This document shows, piece after piece, positions 21,729 through 29,972 of a stretch of 64,000 nucleotides of DNA. Source of the DNA: JADJPG01 sp964491875. GTDB taxonomy: Bacteria; Verrucomicrobiota; Verrucomicrobiia; Limisphaerales; JADJPG01. The DNA is taken from positions 1 through 64,000 of the forward strand of contig CAZBIC010000024.1 in the NCBI GenBank assembly GCA_964491875.1. The letters are read 5' to 3'. The notes beneath the pieces were generated by a model. The model worked only from the letters and a program-made list of their open reading frames with translations. It was not told where the DNA came from and searched no databases. Position numbers and translations under genes: made by a program. The stretch's first letter is position 1. Each line of letters begins with the position of its first letter.

Positions 21729-23009
21729 ATGAGAAAGCCGAGCCTGCTCGTCATCTTCCTGACGGTCTTCATCGACCTCGTCGGGTTCGGCATCGTCCTC
21801 CCGCTGCTGCCCATCTACAGCGACACCTTTGGAGCCAGCGGCCTCATGGTCGGCGTGATCATGGCGAGCTTCTCGGCCATGCAGTTTCTCTTTGCGCCGA
21901 TCTGGGGGCGTCTCTCGGATCGAATCGGACGTCGCCCGGTCTTGCTGGTCAGCACGGCGGGCGCAGCGATCAGCTACGCGGTTTTCGGCTACGGCTCCAC
22001 TCTCGCCGGCAATACCGCGCTCATGGTGCTGTTGCTCTCCCGCATGGTCGCCGGCATTTGCGGTGCAAACATCACCGTTGCCCAAGCCTACATCGCCGAT
22101 ATCACGCCGCCCGAGCAGCGTTCGAAGCGCATGGGGTTGATTGGAATGGCGTTTGGCCTGGGATTCATCTTCGGTCCGATCATCGGCGGCATCGCTGCCA
22201 AGCACCTCGGCGTTTCCGGACCCGGATATGTGGCGGCAGCGCTCTGCGCGGCGAATTTCTTTCTCGCGCTCGCGCGATTGCCCGAGAGCCGGCAGCTGAA
22301 CTCCACACCGGCCAGCCAGCGTCCGCGGTTTGCTCAATGGGCGCACGTGATGAAGCAACCCACGGTGGGCTCGCTCGTGGTTATCTTCTTTCTCGCAACG
22401 TTTTGCTTCACCTGCTTTGAAACGACACTCGGTCTCATGGTCGGTGCGAACTTCGGTCTCGATCTCAAATCCGGGAAGGACGCGGGCACCGTCACCGCGC
22501 TGTTTGCCTTCTGCGGCATCGTCGGCGCTTTTGTGCAGGGCGGTCCTGTCGGCAAACTGGTCAAGAAGATGGGCGAGCCAAAGTTGATTGTGATCAGCCT
22601 CATCTTTGTCGCCATCAGCCTCGCGCCGATTCCGTTCATTCACGGCAAGGGTGGCTTGAGCTGGGGCGTGTTGCTGAAGCCGGAAGGACTACCTTGGATT
22701 GCGTTGCTGGTTGCGCTGGCGTTGCTGGCCATCGGATCCGGGCTTACGCGTCCGCCGCTCTTCGGCATGCTGAGCATCCTGACGCCGGAGCACGAGCAGG
22801 GAGCGACTCTGGGTGTCGCGCAAAGTGCGGGAAGCCTCGCGCGGATTCTCGGACCGATCTTCGCGGGTGGGCTGTTCCACATTCACCCGACCTGGCCCTA
22901 CGTGGCCTGCGCAGCGATCGCGTTGTTGACCGGCTTGGTGGCGGCGACCCGTTTGATGAAGTCCGAGCCGGCCCTTCAGGCGGCGAAGGCTCGTCACGCG
23001 ACGGTTTGA
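21729..23009 (+). CDS. MFS drug/solute exporter, TetA-like
   Basis: The 426-residue protein has about 12 predicted hydrophobic segments and the motif A loop GRLSDRIGRRP at 60-70, typical of the DHA1/TetA branch of proton-driven exporters. A second conserved segment, GPIIGG, follows at about 151. The middle cytoplasmic loop lies near 190-210. It begins MRKPSLLVIFLTVFIDLVGF, a common TetA-like start. The substrate cannot be deduced. It converges with the Gdx/SugE-type gene, 24 bases between stops, so two unrelated small-molecule exporters lie side by side. Confidence 0.88.
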   Translation: MRKPSLLVIFLTVFIDLVGFGIVLPLLPIYSDTFGASGLMVGVIMASFSAMQFLFAPIWGRLSDRIGRRPVLLVSTAGAAISYAVFGYGSTLAGNTALMVLLLSRMVAGICGANITVAQAYIADITPPEQRSKRMGLIGMAFGLGFIFGPIIGGIAAKHLGVSGPGYVAAALCAANFFLALARLPESRQLNSTPASQRPRFAQWAHVMKQPTVGSLVVIFFLATFCFTCFETTLGLMVGANFGLDLKSGKDAGTVTALFAFCGIVGAFVQGGPVGKLVKKMGEPKLIVISLIFVAISLAPIPFIHGKGGLSWGVLLKPEGLPWIALLVALALLAIGSGLTRPPLFGMLSILTPEHEQGATLGVAQSAGSLARILGPIFAGGLFHIHPTWPYVACAAIALLTGLVAATRLMKSEPALQAAKARHATV

Positions 23010-23033
23010 GCGGTCAGAACCGATCGCCGGAGT

Positions 23034-23360
23034 CTACTTTCCCTCCGTTCCAATAATCTTCAGTCCGGCGATTCCTGCGACGATCAGCGTCAAACAGACG
23101 ATTCGTCCAGCTTCGCGAGGTTCACCATAAAGTGCCATCCCCAGAATCGCCGTGCCGACGGCGCCGATGCCGGTCCACACCGCGTAGCCGGTCCCGATTG
23201 GAATCGTTTTCAGCGCGAGTGACAGGAAGAAGAAGCTCACGCCCATGCAGGCGATGGTGCCGATGCTGGGCCAGAGGCGCGTGAAGCCTTGGGTGGATTT
23301 CAAGCCGATTGCCCACCCGACTTCGAGCAGGCCGGCGATGAGGAGATAAAGCCAGTCCAT
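23034..23360 (-). CDS. gdx: Small multidrug resistance family transporter, Gdx/SugE type (guanidinium exporter)
   Basis: The 108-residue protein starts at the ATG at 23360 (MDWLYLLIAGLLEVGWAIGL). Four transmembrane helices and the proton/substrate-binding Glu13 in helix 1 match the SMR family. GTGYAVWTGIGAVGTAILGM is the signature of the Gdx/SugE subgroup, whose characterised members export guanidinium in exchange for protons. A longer frame open to 23462 adds a low-complexity N-terminus (SSNNKN) not seen in the family, so the short start is chosen. No guanidine riboswitch could be recognised upstream, only a 6-bp hairpin. Confidence 0.9.
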   Translation of the reverse strand: MDWLYLLIAGLLEVGWAIGLKSTQGFTRLWPSIGTIACMGVSFFFLSLALKTIPIGTGYAVWTGIGAVGTAILGMALYGEPREAGRIVCLTLIVAGIAGLKIIGTEGK

Positions 23361-23428
23361 AGTGTTTTTGTTGTTGCTGCTGACCGCTGCCGCGCGCTGA
23401 CGACGGAGAGAGTTGTTGTCCATCCGGG

Positions 23429-23445
23429 CCTGTTGCGCAAACAGG
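23429..23445 (-). promoter_or_regulatory. Short hairpin in the leader of the Gdx/SugE gene
   Basis: cctgtt and aacagg pair around a 5-base loop, 69 bases upstream of the ATG at 23360. It is not followed by a U-run, and the region lacks the ACGR loops or conserved core of the three guanidine riboswitch classes. The role is unknown. Confidence 0.2.
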
Positions 23446-23503
23446 ATTCGAGTCGCTTTCAACGCGGTAGAGCTTCCAATTCGAGTGCGACTGTGCTGTC
23501 ATC

Positions 23504-25939
23504 ATGGCAATCATGTCGTATCTGATTTCATTCCCCTCCCGGCTGTTGGCCCAGTTTCATCCGTTGGTCCGATTCGGCGTCGTGCTCATGCTGTTGTGTG
23601 TTTCCAACGCTTCTGCGGCGACGACTCTCCGGCTGGAGCTTTTGACCAACAGCCAAGTCGCCTTGAAGTGGAGCGCAGCGGAGCGGGAGTGGGTGCTTGA
23701 ACAGGTCGCGGGCTGGAGCGCGCCATCTTCGTGGTCGAGCGTGGTCGGGCCGTTGGTGACGAATGGCGATCAACGTCAGGTCACCTTGCCGCGCTCGGGA
23801 GCGGGACGCTATTTCCGCCTGCGAGCAGCTGGGAGCGCGCCGACCCAAACCTCGGAGGCGTTGATTGCCGAGGCATTGCAGAGCGGGGCGATTTCCTCGG
23901 AGACGGCGCTGATCTATCGCGTCTATGCCTTGTTCAAGGATTCGCGGTTGCCGGAAATTTATCGCGGTGACGATTCGGCGGCGGGCGAGTCTGGCGCGCT
24001 GGAGGAAGCCGTCGAGCGATGGGCGACGCTGACCGACGGAGCGCGCGCGGCGTTGACTCCATTCCTGACTCCGCCGGCGTATCAAGGAAGCTGGAAGAGT
24101 CCGTTGCCGGCGGGAGCGATTCAGGCGAGCGCGGTCGATCGTCCGCAGCTGGATCCGAACTGGGCGGCGGTTCCCGTCATCGGTGGCAACGTGAAGGTAT
24201 GGTACGATGCACGCGTTCCTGGTGAGCATGCGACGGCGTTGCTATGTGCGAACGCGCTGAACAACAAGATTTGGCCCGCTATCACCGGCCTCGGGATTCT
24301 CCCTCCGCTTTCAGACACGAACACGGCGCGGTTCGACGGTGGCGATGGTCGGCTCGACGTCTATCTCTCCGACATGGTGAGCGCGGGCGTGGTCTCGACG
24401 CACTTCGGTGTAAACTCCGCCGTTTCGATGGCGCGGAAACATCATCCCGTGTTTCTGTTGATCAACAAAACGAAGTCGGAAAGCGAGATTCTCGGCACGC
24501 TGGCGCATGAATTCATGCACGCGTGTCAGTGGGCGTATCCGGTGGCGGCCTTCAGCCTGGACAGCTACAAGTGGCTGAAAGAATCGACGGCGCAGTGGGC
24601 GATCGATTTCGTTTATCCCGACAACCAGCTGGAGCAACTTTACGCTGGGGAATACTGCTCCAGGCCCCGAGAGAGCCTCGACGTTTTCAGCACGGTCGTG
24701 GAAAAGGACGGGAAACACGGTTACGGCTCTTATCTCTTCTTCCAGTATTTGAGCCGCGGAATCAGGCCATCGCTTATCAAGGACTGCTGGACTGCAACGA
24801 CGACTTACAGCGATCAGCTCGAGGCGGTCGACAAGAGCATTCCCGGTGGATTCAAGGAACAGTGGCCCAAGTTCGCCAAGACTCTGTGGAACCAGGATCC
24901 GATCGTGAGCAAACCGAATTCGTTCAAGACCTGGGACAGCATGACGGAAGTTCCGGGGACTCGGAGCGGCTCCGCGGATCTGCCGGCGGGCGCTGCGGAG
25001 GATGCGATCTCGCTGTCGGAGGATCAGCCCAATCTGTCGAGCACCTACTACCAGTTCACGTTCTCCACTTCCGAGACCCGATCGCTGATGTTTCACAATA
25101 CCTTCTACACGAATCGCAAGAACGGAGAGAACGTGAACGTTCAGGCCTTGTGGAAGAATGCCGCCGGACAGTGGACGGAGGAAGATTGGACGGAGTTGGA
25201 GTGGATTGGATTCTGCCGCGACCAGAAGGACCAGAGGCTGACAGAACTTGTGATCATTGTCTCGAGTGCCAAATGGCAGTCGCCGGGGGATCCAATTCGG
25301 GCCGCCGAGACTCCCGTGTTTAAGCGAAACAACATCGGATGCTGGGGATACCAAGGTACGGCGTCGCGGACGACTCCGGATCCCAATGGTGGTTCAGGTC
25401 AAACCAAGGTGACTGGAACGGTGCGCTTCGGCTTCGGGGCCACGGGGCAATACTCGAATCCGCAAGACGGCCGACTGAGGGCGTTTTTGGTGGGACCTAT
25501 GTTTCACGATGGCGGACTGACGTTCGACGAGCGCTACACCAGCGGTGGATGCACCTACAGCGCCAATGGTTCGTTCCCCATGTCGAGTGTCGTCTTCGGC
25601 GGAGACACGCGTAGCTCCATCGTGATGAACAATTATCCCGAGGCGCTGCCGGACGAACTGCGTGTGGATCAAGCCGGCCTGATCGGGCCCGACCAGCGAG
25701 CCTACCTGGCCGATGGAGTCACGAGCCGAATTATCAACGGCCAGGTGAGTGGTCGAGATTGCGACTCATCTTACATCACTTTTGCCGGGCTCTGGTGGTT
25801 GACCACCGACAAACCGTTTGATGAAGGCGGAGTCATTCCGAAGGTTCAGGCAAATGGACATCTGCAAGGCACGTTCCGTGAGACGGGCGGCGATCGCTCG
25901 GTGTTTACCTGGGATCTGGCACCGATCGCTGAACCGTGA
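23504..25939 (+). CDS. Secreted HExxH metallopeptidase-like protein with an N-terminal shared module
   Basis: The 811-residue exported protein has a signal segment ending near ASA (about 38). Next comes a copy of the W/FYR beta-module (about 40-108; GWSAPSSWSSVVG ... RYFRLRAAG). The other secreted proteins in this window carry this module at their C-terminus. The catalytic region has LAHEFMHACQW with HEFMH at 335-339 and a Glu at 360 in ESTAQWAIDF, which gives an HExxH-x20-E arrangement compatible with a gluzincin-type zinc peptidase. The remaining 400 residues look like beta-rich domains without a family I can name. I infer an extracellular protease; the substrate is unknown. The start may be the ATG at 23504 or at 23513. 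Confidence 0.75.
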   Translation: MAIMSYLISFPSRLLAQFHPLVRFGVVLMLLCVSNASAATTLRLELLTNSQVALKWSAAEREWVLEQVAGWSAPSSWSSVVGPLVTNGDQRQVTLPRSGAGRYFRLRAAGSAPTQTSEALIAEALQSGAISSETALIYRVYALFKDSRLPEIYRGDDSAAGESGALEEAVERWATLTDGARAALTPFLTPPAYQGSWKSPLPAGAIQASAVDRPQLDPNWAAVPVIGGNVKVWYDARVPGEHATALLCANALNNKIWPAITGLGILPPLSDTNTARFDGGDGRLDVYLSDMVSAGVVSTHFGVNSAVSMARKHHPVFLLINKTKSESEILGTLAHEFMHACQWAYPVAAFSLDSYKWLKESTAQWAIDFVYPDNQLEQLYAGEYCSRPRESLDVFSTVVEKDGKHGYGSYLFFQYLSRGIRPSLIKDCWTATTTYSDQLEAVDKSIPGGFKEQWPKFAKTLWNQDPIVSKPNSFKTWDSMTEVPGTRSGSADLPAGAAEDAISLSEDQPNLSSTYYQFTFSTSETRSLMFHNTFYTNRKNGENVNVQALWKNAAGQWTEEDWTELEWIGFCRDQKDQRLTELVIIVSSAKWQSPGDPIRAAETPVFKRNNIGCWGYQGTASRTTPDPNGGSGQTKVTGTVRFGFGATGQYSNPQDGRLRAFLVGPMFHDGGLTFDERYTSGGCTYSANGSFPMSSVVFGGDTRSSIVMNNYPEALPDELRVDQAGLIGPDQRAYLADGVTSRIINGQVSGRDCDSSYITFAGLWWLTTDKPFDEGGVIPKVQANGHLQGTFRETGGDRSVFTWDLAPIAEP

Positions 25940-26008
25940 TCGGGTAGGCCGTTTCGGGAGGAAACTTCAGCGGACCAGAGGAGTGTCCGTTGATGATGAC
26001 GTTCGGGC

Positions 26009-26677
26009 TTAGAAGTTAAATGTCTTCTCCGGGACGTAAATCACATCGAACGGTTTGATGTAAAAGAGGCTCGGCTCCTGTCCGCGAAGCGCCTTTTTGA
26101 GGTCGAACTTGTAATTGGAACGTTTGCCATCCTCGATGCGGAACACGCTCACTTCGCCGACCTTCGCCTTCGCATTGATCACGCCACCGGCTTCCATGAT
26201 AGCCTCGAGAACAGTCAGGGGACGTTCCATTGGGAGTTTGCCTGGTCGCGCTACGGCGCCGCCAACCGTGTAACTGGCGGCGGAGGTGATGCGGTTGACG
26301 GTGATCTCCGTCGTGCGAATCTGCGGCTCGTAAAGCTTGATCAATTCCGCCTGAACTTCCGGGACGGTTTTGCCGGAGACTTTCACCTGACCGACCAGTT
26401 GCATCGAGATCGTCCCGTCGATCGGAATGGAAACGGTCGTGTTGAGATTCGTGACGTTGTCGAAAGTGATGCGCAGCACGTCGCCCTCGCGGATCTGCAT
26501 GAGGTTGGACGCGATGATGCCGCTCGTCAGGTCGTTCGGGGAACCGACCGCTGGACGGCTCGTGGACTGGCAACCGATTGCCGCGGCGACGAGCACGGCC
26601 AGCAGGCAGACGTAAATCCAAGGACGGCCCGAGGTCGGGTGAACTTCGTTTTGAACAGGCGACTGACGGTTATTCAT
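26009..26677 (-). CDS. Wza-like polysaccharide export lipoprotein (Poly_export plus SLBB)
   Basis: The 222-residue protein has a lipoprotein signal ending in AAIGC with the lipidated Cys at 36. A Poly_export domain (GDVLRITFDN ... VSIPIDGTISMQLVGQVKV) is followed by one SLBB domain (SYTVGGAVARPGKLP ... FDVIYVPEKTF). Wza-family proteins form the outer-membrane pore for capsule or exopolysaccharide. This one is shorter than Wza (about 360 residues), which carries more SLBB repeats, and no Wzc kinase, Wzx, Wzy or glycosyltransferase gene is adjacent. The start at 26677 gives a normal lipoprotein signal; an in-frame ATG at 26704 would add nine residues. It may serve a polysaccharide pathway encoded elsewhere. 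Confidence 0.85.
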   Translation of the reverse strand: MNNRQSPVQNEVHPTSGRPWIYVCLLAVLVAAAIGCQSTSRPAVGSPNDLTSGIIASNLMQIREGDVLRITFDNVTNLNTTVSIPIDGTISMQLVGQVKVSGKTVPEVQAELIKLYEPQIRTTEITVNRITSAASYTVGGAVARPGKLPMERPLTVLEAIMEAGGVINAKAKVGEVSVFRIEDGKRSNYKFDLKKALRGQEPSLFYIKPFDVIYVPEKTFNF

Positions 26678-26777
26678 GGCGCTCACAGTGTCATCTATCG
26701 GCACATTCGGCCGACGTTTGACACGCTACTGGCGCGAAACGTTCGTACGCAAGGGCAAAGCCCTGGCTCGCCGCCGC

Positions 26778-27908
26778 TCAGCGGAAGAGCTTTGGCGCAA
26801 AGTCCGTCAGGTATTGGCGCCAGACCGGCCACGAATGGTCGCCTTCCGTTATGGCGTAGTTGTGGCGGATGCCTTTCTCCTTCAACAGCGCGGTGAATTC
26901 GCCGTTGCGCTGGAAGAGGAAGTCCTTTTTGCCGCAGGCGATCCAAAACAGCTTCAAGTCGCGATTCACGCCCGGCGCGTCAGTGAGTCCGACGGCCACC
27001 GTGTTGGTCGGCGGCGGCGCGGAGCTGAAGGCGCCGATCCAGTTGAACTTGTCGTGATGATTTAGGGCGACGGTGAGCGCGTGATGGCCGCCCATCGACA
27101 ATCCGGCGAACGCCCGGGAGCGCGGCTTGGAGATGACCTTGTAGGTGCGTTCGACGAGCGGAACGATGTCCTCGACCAGTTCGCGGCAGAGCGCGGCGGA
27201 GTTCGCCGGGCCGTATTCGCCAAAGCCAGCGGCGCCGGGCGGCAAGGCGTGGGCATCGGGCATTACGAGAATCATCGGCACCGCCTTCTTGCTCGCGATG
27301 AGCGAATCCATGATCCAATGCGCCTTGCCGTGGACGGTCCAGGTCGCTTCGTTGTCGCTGTAGCCATGTGCGAGATAAAGGACGGGCAGTTTCCCGGACG
27401 CGCCCGGCGGCGTGTAGACGAAGATGCGGCGCCACTTGCCGAGAGCCTTCGAGAGGTAGGTGTGTTCGTGAATCGTGCCGTGCGGGATGTCCTGCAAATC
27501 CCACGGGGCAGGGGGATTCGCCGGCACATGCAGAATGCTCACGCCCGGCCATCGCTGCGGCTTCACGGCAGAATTCTGGGGGTCGATCACGCTCAGTCCA
27601 TCCACGATGAAACGATACTCGTGGACGCCCGCCGGCGCGGGGCGAACGGTGGCCGACCAGACGCCTTGATCATTCTTCGTCATCACGGCATCGGGTCCGA
27701 ACTGGCCGGCCGCCTTCACCTCCGTGGCCTTCGGAGCCCGGAACCTGAAGGTCACGCCGCCATCGGGCAGGAGCTCCGGCGAAACCAGCGGCGGCGATTG
27801 GGTGCGGCGCGCGGGGGCGTTGGTGTTGGACCGGGTTTCCTGCGCGGAAGCGATGGACAATGTCGCGAGTAGAACAGCGACAGCCTGGATGAAGGATGAG
27901 GTTCGCAT
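26778..27908 (-). CDS. Secreted alpha/beta-hydrolase esterase with E-set domain (enterochelin/feruloyl-esterase-like)
   Basis: The 376-residue protein starts at the ATG at 27908 (MRTSSFIQAVAVLLATLSI) and has a signal peptide cut near ASA. An early-set/CBM48-like domain (about 45-120, GGVTFRFRAPKATEVK ... YRFIVDG) precedes the Esterase_D hydrolase. The catalytic Ser271 lies in GLSMGG and the His358 in EGDHSWPVW; an Asp in GKKD is the likely third member. Relatives include enterochelin esterases and the ferulic-acid esterase modules of xylanases. Next to carbohydrate-active neighbours a carbohydrate-ester role is more likely than siderophore cleavage. The gene is divergent from the SMP-30-like gene, 106 bases apart. 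Confidence 0.88.
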   Translation of the reverse strand: MRTSSFIQAVAVLLATLSIASAQETRSNTNAPARRTQSPPLVSPELLPDGGVTFRFRAPKATEVKAAGQFGPDAVMTKNDQGVWSATVRPAPAGVHEYRFIVDGLSVIDPQNSAVKPQRWPGVSILHVPANPPAPWDLQDIPHGTIHEHTYLSKALGKWRRIFVYTPPGASGKLPVLYLAHGYSDNEATWTVHGKAHWIMDSLIASKKAVPMILVMPDAHALPPGAAGFGEYGPANSAALCRELVEDIVPLVERTYKVISKPRSRAFAGLSMGGHHALTVALNHHDKFNWIGAFSSAPPPTNTVAVGLTDAPGVNRDLKLFWIACGKKDFLFQRNGEFTALLKEKGIRHNYAITEGDHSWPVWRQYLTDFAPKLFR

Positions 27909-28014
27909 GTGTTCCGCAGTGCTACTGCGTGAGGCGCGGATTGTCCATCGCGGAATCCGTTGTTCGTCTTCGCTTTTGACTCCTTCGACCGCCGCCGCCA
28001 ATCTGCCGCTCACC

Positions 28015-28923
28015 ATGAAAGTCATCACACGATTCATCGGGCTCTTCGCGTCGGCGCTGATTCTCTCCGCGCCGCCTCGCGTGTCCGCGGCGGAAACGCT
28101 GTTCGTCTCAACCCCACTGACGGAAGGTGAGTTCACCGACGGCATCGAAGGGCCGGCCTGTGATCGCGATGGGAACATTTACTGCGTCAGCTTTCGTCAC
28201 GCGCGGAACATCGCCCGCGTGACGCCCGAGGGTAAGGCGGAGCTATTCCTCGAACTGCCCGGCAAGAGCTGGGGCAACGGCATTCGTTTCAATCCGGCCG
28301 GCGACATGTTCATCGCGGACTACACCGGGCACAACGTGCTTAAGGTCGACATGAAGACCAAGGCGATCGCCGTCTTCGCGCACAACGCCACGATGAATCA
28401 GCCCAACGATCTGGCCATTGCGCCGGACGGCACGCTCTACGCCAGCGATCCGAATTGGAAGAACAACACCGGCCAGCTCTGGCGCATCACGAAGGACGGC
28501 CAGACCCATCGTGAGGCGGCGGACATGGGGACTTCGAACGGTATCGAAGTCAGCCCGGATGGTCGCACGCTCTACGTCAATGAAAGCGTGCAGCGCAACG
28601 TCTGGCAGTTCGACATCGCGGCCGACGGTTCGCTGAAGAACAAACGGCTGTTAAAGAAGTTCGACGACTTCGGATTCGACGGTATGCGCTGCGACATTGA
28701 CGGGAATCTCTACATCACGCGTCACGGTAAGGGCACTGTAGTGAAGCTCTCCCCGAACGGCGTCGTGCTCCGGGAGATCGATGTGCTCGGGCCGAATCCT
28801 TCGAACATCTGCTTCGGCGGCAAGGACGGTCGCACGGCCTACGTCACTGAGGTGAAAGCAAAACGGCTCGTGCAGTTCCGCGTGGATCGGCCGGGCCTCG
28901 AGTGGGCGCGCTGGAAGCGCTGA
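28015..28923 (+). CDS. Secreted SMP-30/gluconolactonase-like beta-propeller
   Basis: The 302-residue protein starts at the ATG at 28015 with a signal peptide (MKVITRFIGLFASALILSA, cleaved near VSA). Six-bladed propeller strands carry the family's repeated pattern: EGPACDRDGNIYCV, NGIRFNPAGDMFIADY, NQPNDLAIAPDGTLYASD, NGIEVSPDGRTLYVNE and DGMRCDIDGNLYI. The Glu, Asn and Asp residues in these blades match the metal-site ligands of gluconolactonases (SGL domain). It may hydrolyse sugar lactones outside the cytoplasm. It runs into the next gene tail to tail with 2 bases between stops. Confidence 0.85.
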   Translation: MKVITRFIGLFASALILSAPPRVSAAETLFVSTPLTEGEFTDGIEGPACDRDGNIYCVSFRHARNIARVTPEGKAELFLELPGKSWGNGIRFNPAGDMFIADYTGHNVLKVDMKTKAIAVFAHNATMNQPNDLAIAPDGTLYASDPNWKNNTGQLWRITKDGQTHREAADMGTSNGIEVSPDGRTLYVNESVQRNVWQFDIAADGSLKNKRLLKKFDDFGFDGMRCDIDGNLYITRHGKGTVVKLSPNGVVLREIDVLGPNPSNICFGGKDGRTAYVTEVKAKRLVQFRVDRPGLEWARWKR

Positions 28924-28925
28924 GC

Positions 28926-29855
28926 TTACTTCAGCGGCATGCCGGGCTCGGGCTTGCCGTTCGTGGTGAGAATCTGGAAGTGATGCACGCCGGCGGCGAG
29001 CGGGTGGTCGCTGGTCCAGACGATCTTGTGGTCGGGTGTCACTTCGATCATGGAGATGCCCTTGTTCGCCGCGTGACTGCCGACGACGGTGTTGCCGTTC
29101 GCCAAACGCTGTGAGCCGCACGGGTCCGCGAATTTGCCGCCCACGTGTGAGTTGTTCACCTGCCAGACCACTTCACCGCGCTGGCCGAACTCCACCACCT
29201 TGTTCCCGTGTGTGAGGGAGACGAGCGTGTTGCCGTTGTCGAGACGGATGGCAGTGAACGGCCAGTTCTCCGCCTTGCGCCCGCCGAGTTCATCGAGATC
29301 GGTCTTCAACGTGTGGAGTATTTTTCCCTCGGGCGAATACTCTTTCACGGCAAAGGCCAGCAGGTGCGGCACGAGATAGTTGCCGTTCTTCAACTGCCGC
29401 GCCATGCGCGTCTGCATGTGAACGTTGTCCGTCTCCGGCTGGAGCGGCACGTCGAGCACGATCTCGCCCTTCGGATTCACCTCGATCAAACGCGGACGCT
29501 TGCCCAACTCCGTGATGAGCGTGTTGCCATTGTAGAGCCGCTGCGCCGTGCTGATCTCTCCGTTCTCCTTGCTGAGCTTGTAGGAGAAGGCCACACGGTT
29601 GAGCTTCTCGCCCGGCGGAATAATCTCTTCAACCAAGTTGGCAAAGGTCAGCAGGATGTTTCCGTTTGGCAGCACGAACCCATCGCGCGTGCCGCCGCGA
29701 TATTCCCAAGTCGTCTTGCCGTCCTCGCCGATGATCGCGGTCTTCCCGCCCAGCACGAGGTAGGAATGGCGGATGGCGGGTGCGTCGCTGGTCTCAGCAG
29801 CAAACAGTCGTGCGGCGAGAGTGAATAGAACAAGGAGTGTGAATGTCGTGCGCAT
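28926..29855 (-). CDS. Secreted beta-propeller protein with NGN repeats
   Basis: The 309-residue protein begins with a signal peptide (MRTTFTLLVLFTLAARLFAA). It contains repeated blades with the pattern (L/I)-x-NGN-(T/Y/I): LPNGNILLTF, LYNGNTLITE, LKNGNYLVPH, LDNGNTLVSL and LANGNTVVGS, with K-x-VWT/EVVWQV strands between them. This is the PQQ-like/arylsulfotransferase-like propeller style. No enzymatic residues can be assigned. Its position next to another secreted propeller and a sugar-ester hydrolase suggests a carbohydrate-related exported function, which is inference. Confidence 0.75.
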   Translation of the reverse strand: MRTTFTLLVLFTLAARLFAAETSDAPAIRHSYLVLGGKTAIIGEDGKTTWEYRGGTRDGFVLPNGNILLTFANLVEEIIPPGEKLNRVAFSYKLSKENGEISTAQRLYNGNTLITELGKRPRLIEVNPKGEIVLDVPLQPETDNVHMQTRMARQLKNGNYLVPHLLAFAVKEYSPEGKILHTLKTDLDELGGRKAENWPFTAIRLDNGNTLVSLTHGNKVVEFGQRGEVVWQVNNSHVGGKFADPCGSQRLANGNTVVGSHAANKGISMIEVTPDHKIVWTSDHPLAAGVHHFQILTTNGKPEPGMPLK

Positions 29856-29972
29856 GTGGTTGTCGGACGTTGTTCCAGGATTCCGTCTGAAGCCAGTTCG
29901 ATTTTTCCTGCATCTTACCCCTCACGTCTGCGACGTTGAAACCCGCGGCGGGTTTTGTCATCGTCGTCGGCT

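Noticed and set aside
23361..23503. Possible guanidine riboswitch or tRNA remnant upstream of the Gdx/SugE gene
   Set aside because: GGATTCGAGTCGC and GGTAGAGC resemble T- and D-arm pieces, but no acceptor or anticodon stem can be drawn, and no conserved guanidine riboswitch core is present.
29955..29957. TTG at 29955 as start of the Xaa-Pro aminopeptidase
   Set aside because: The extra six residues (SSSSA-type) are not family-like, whereas the ATG at 29973 gives a usual start.
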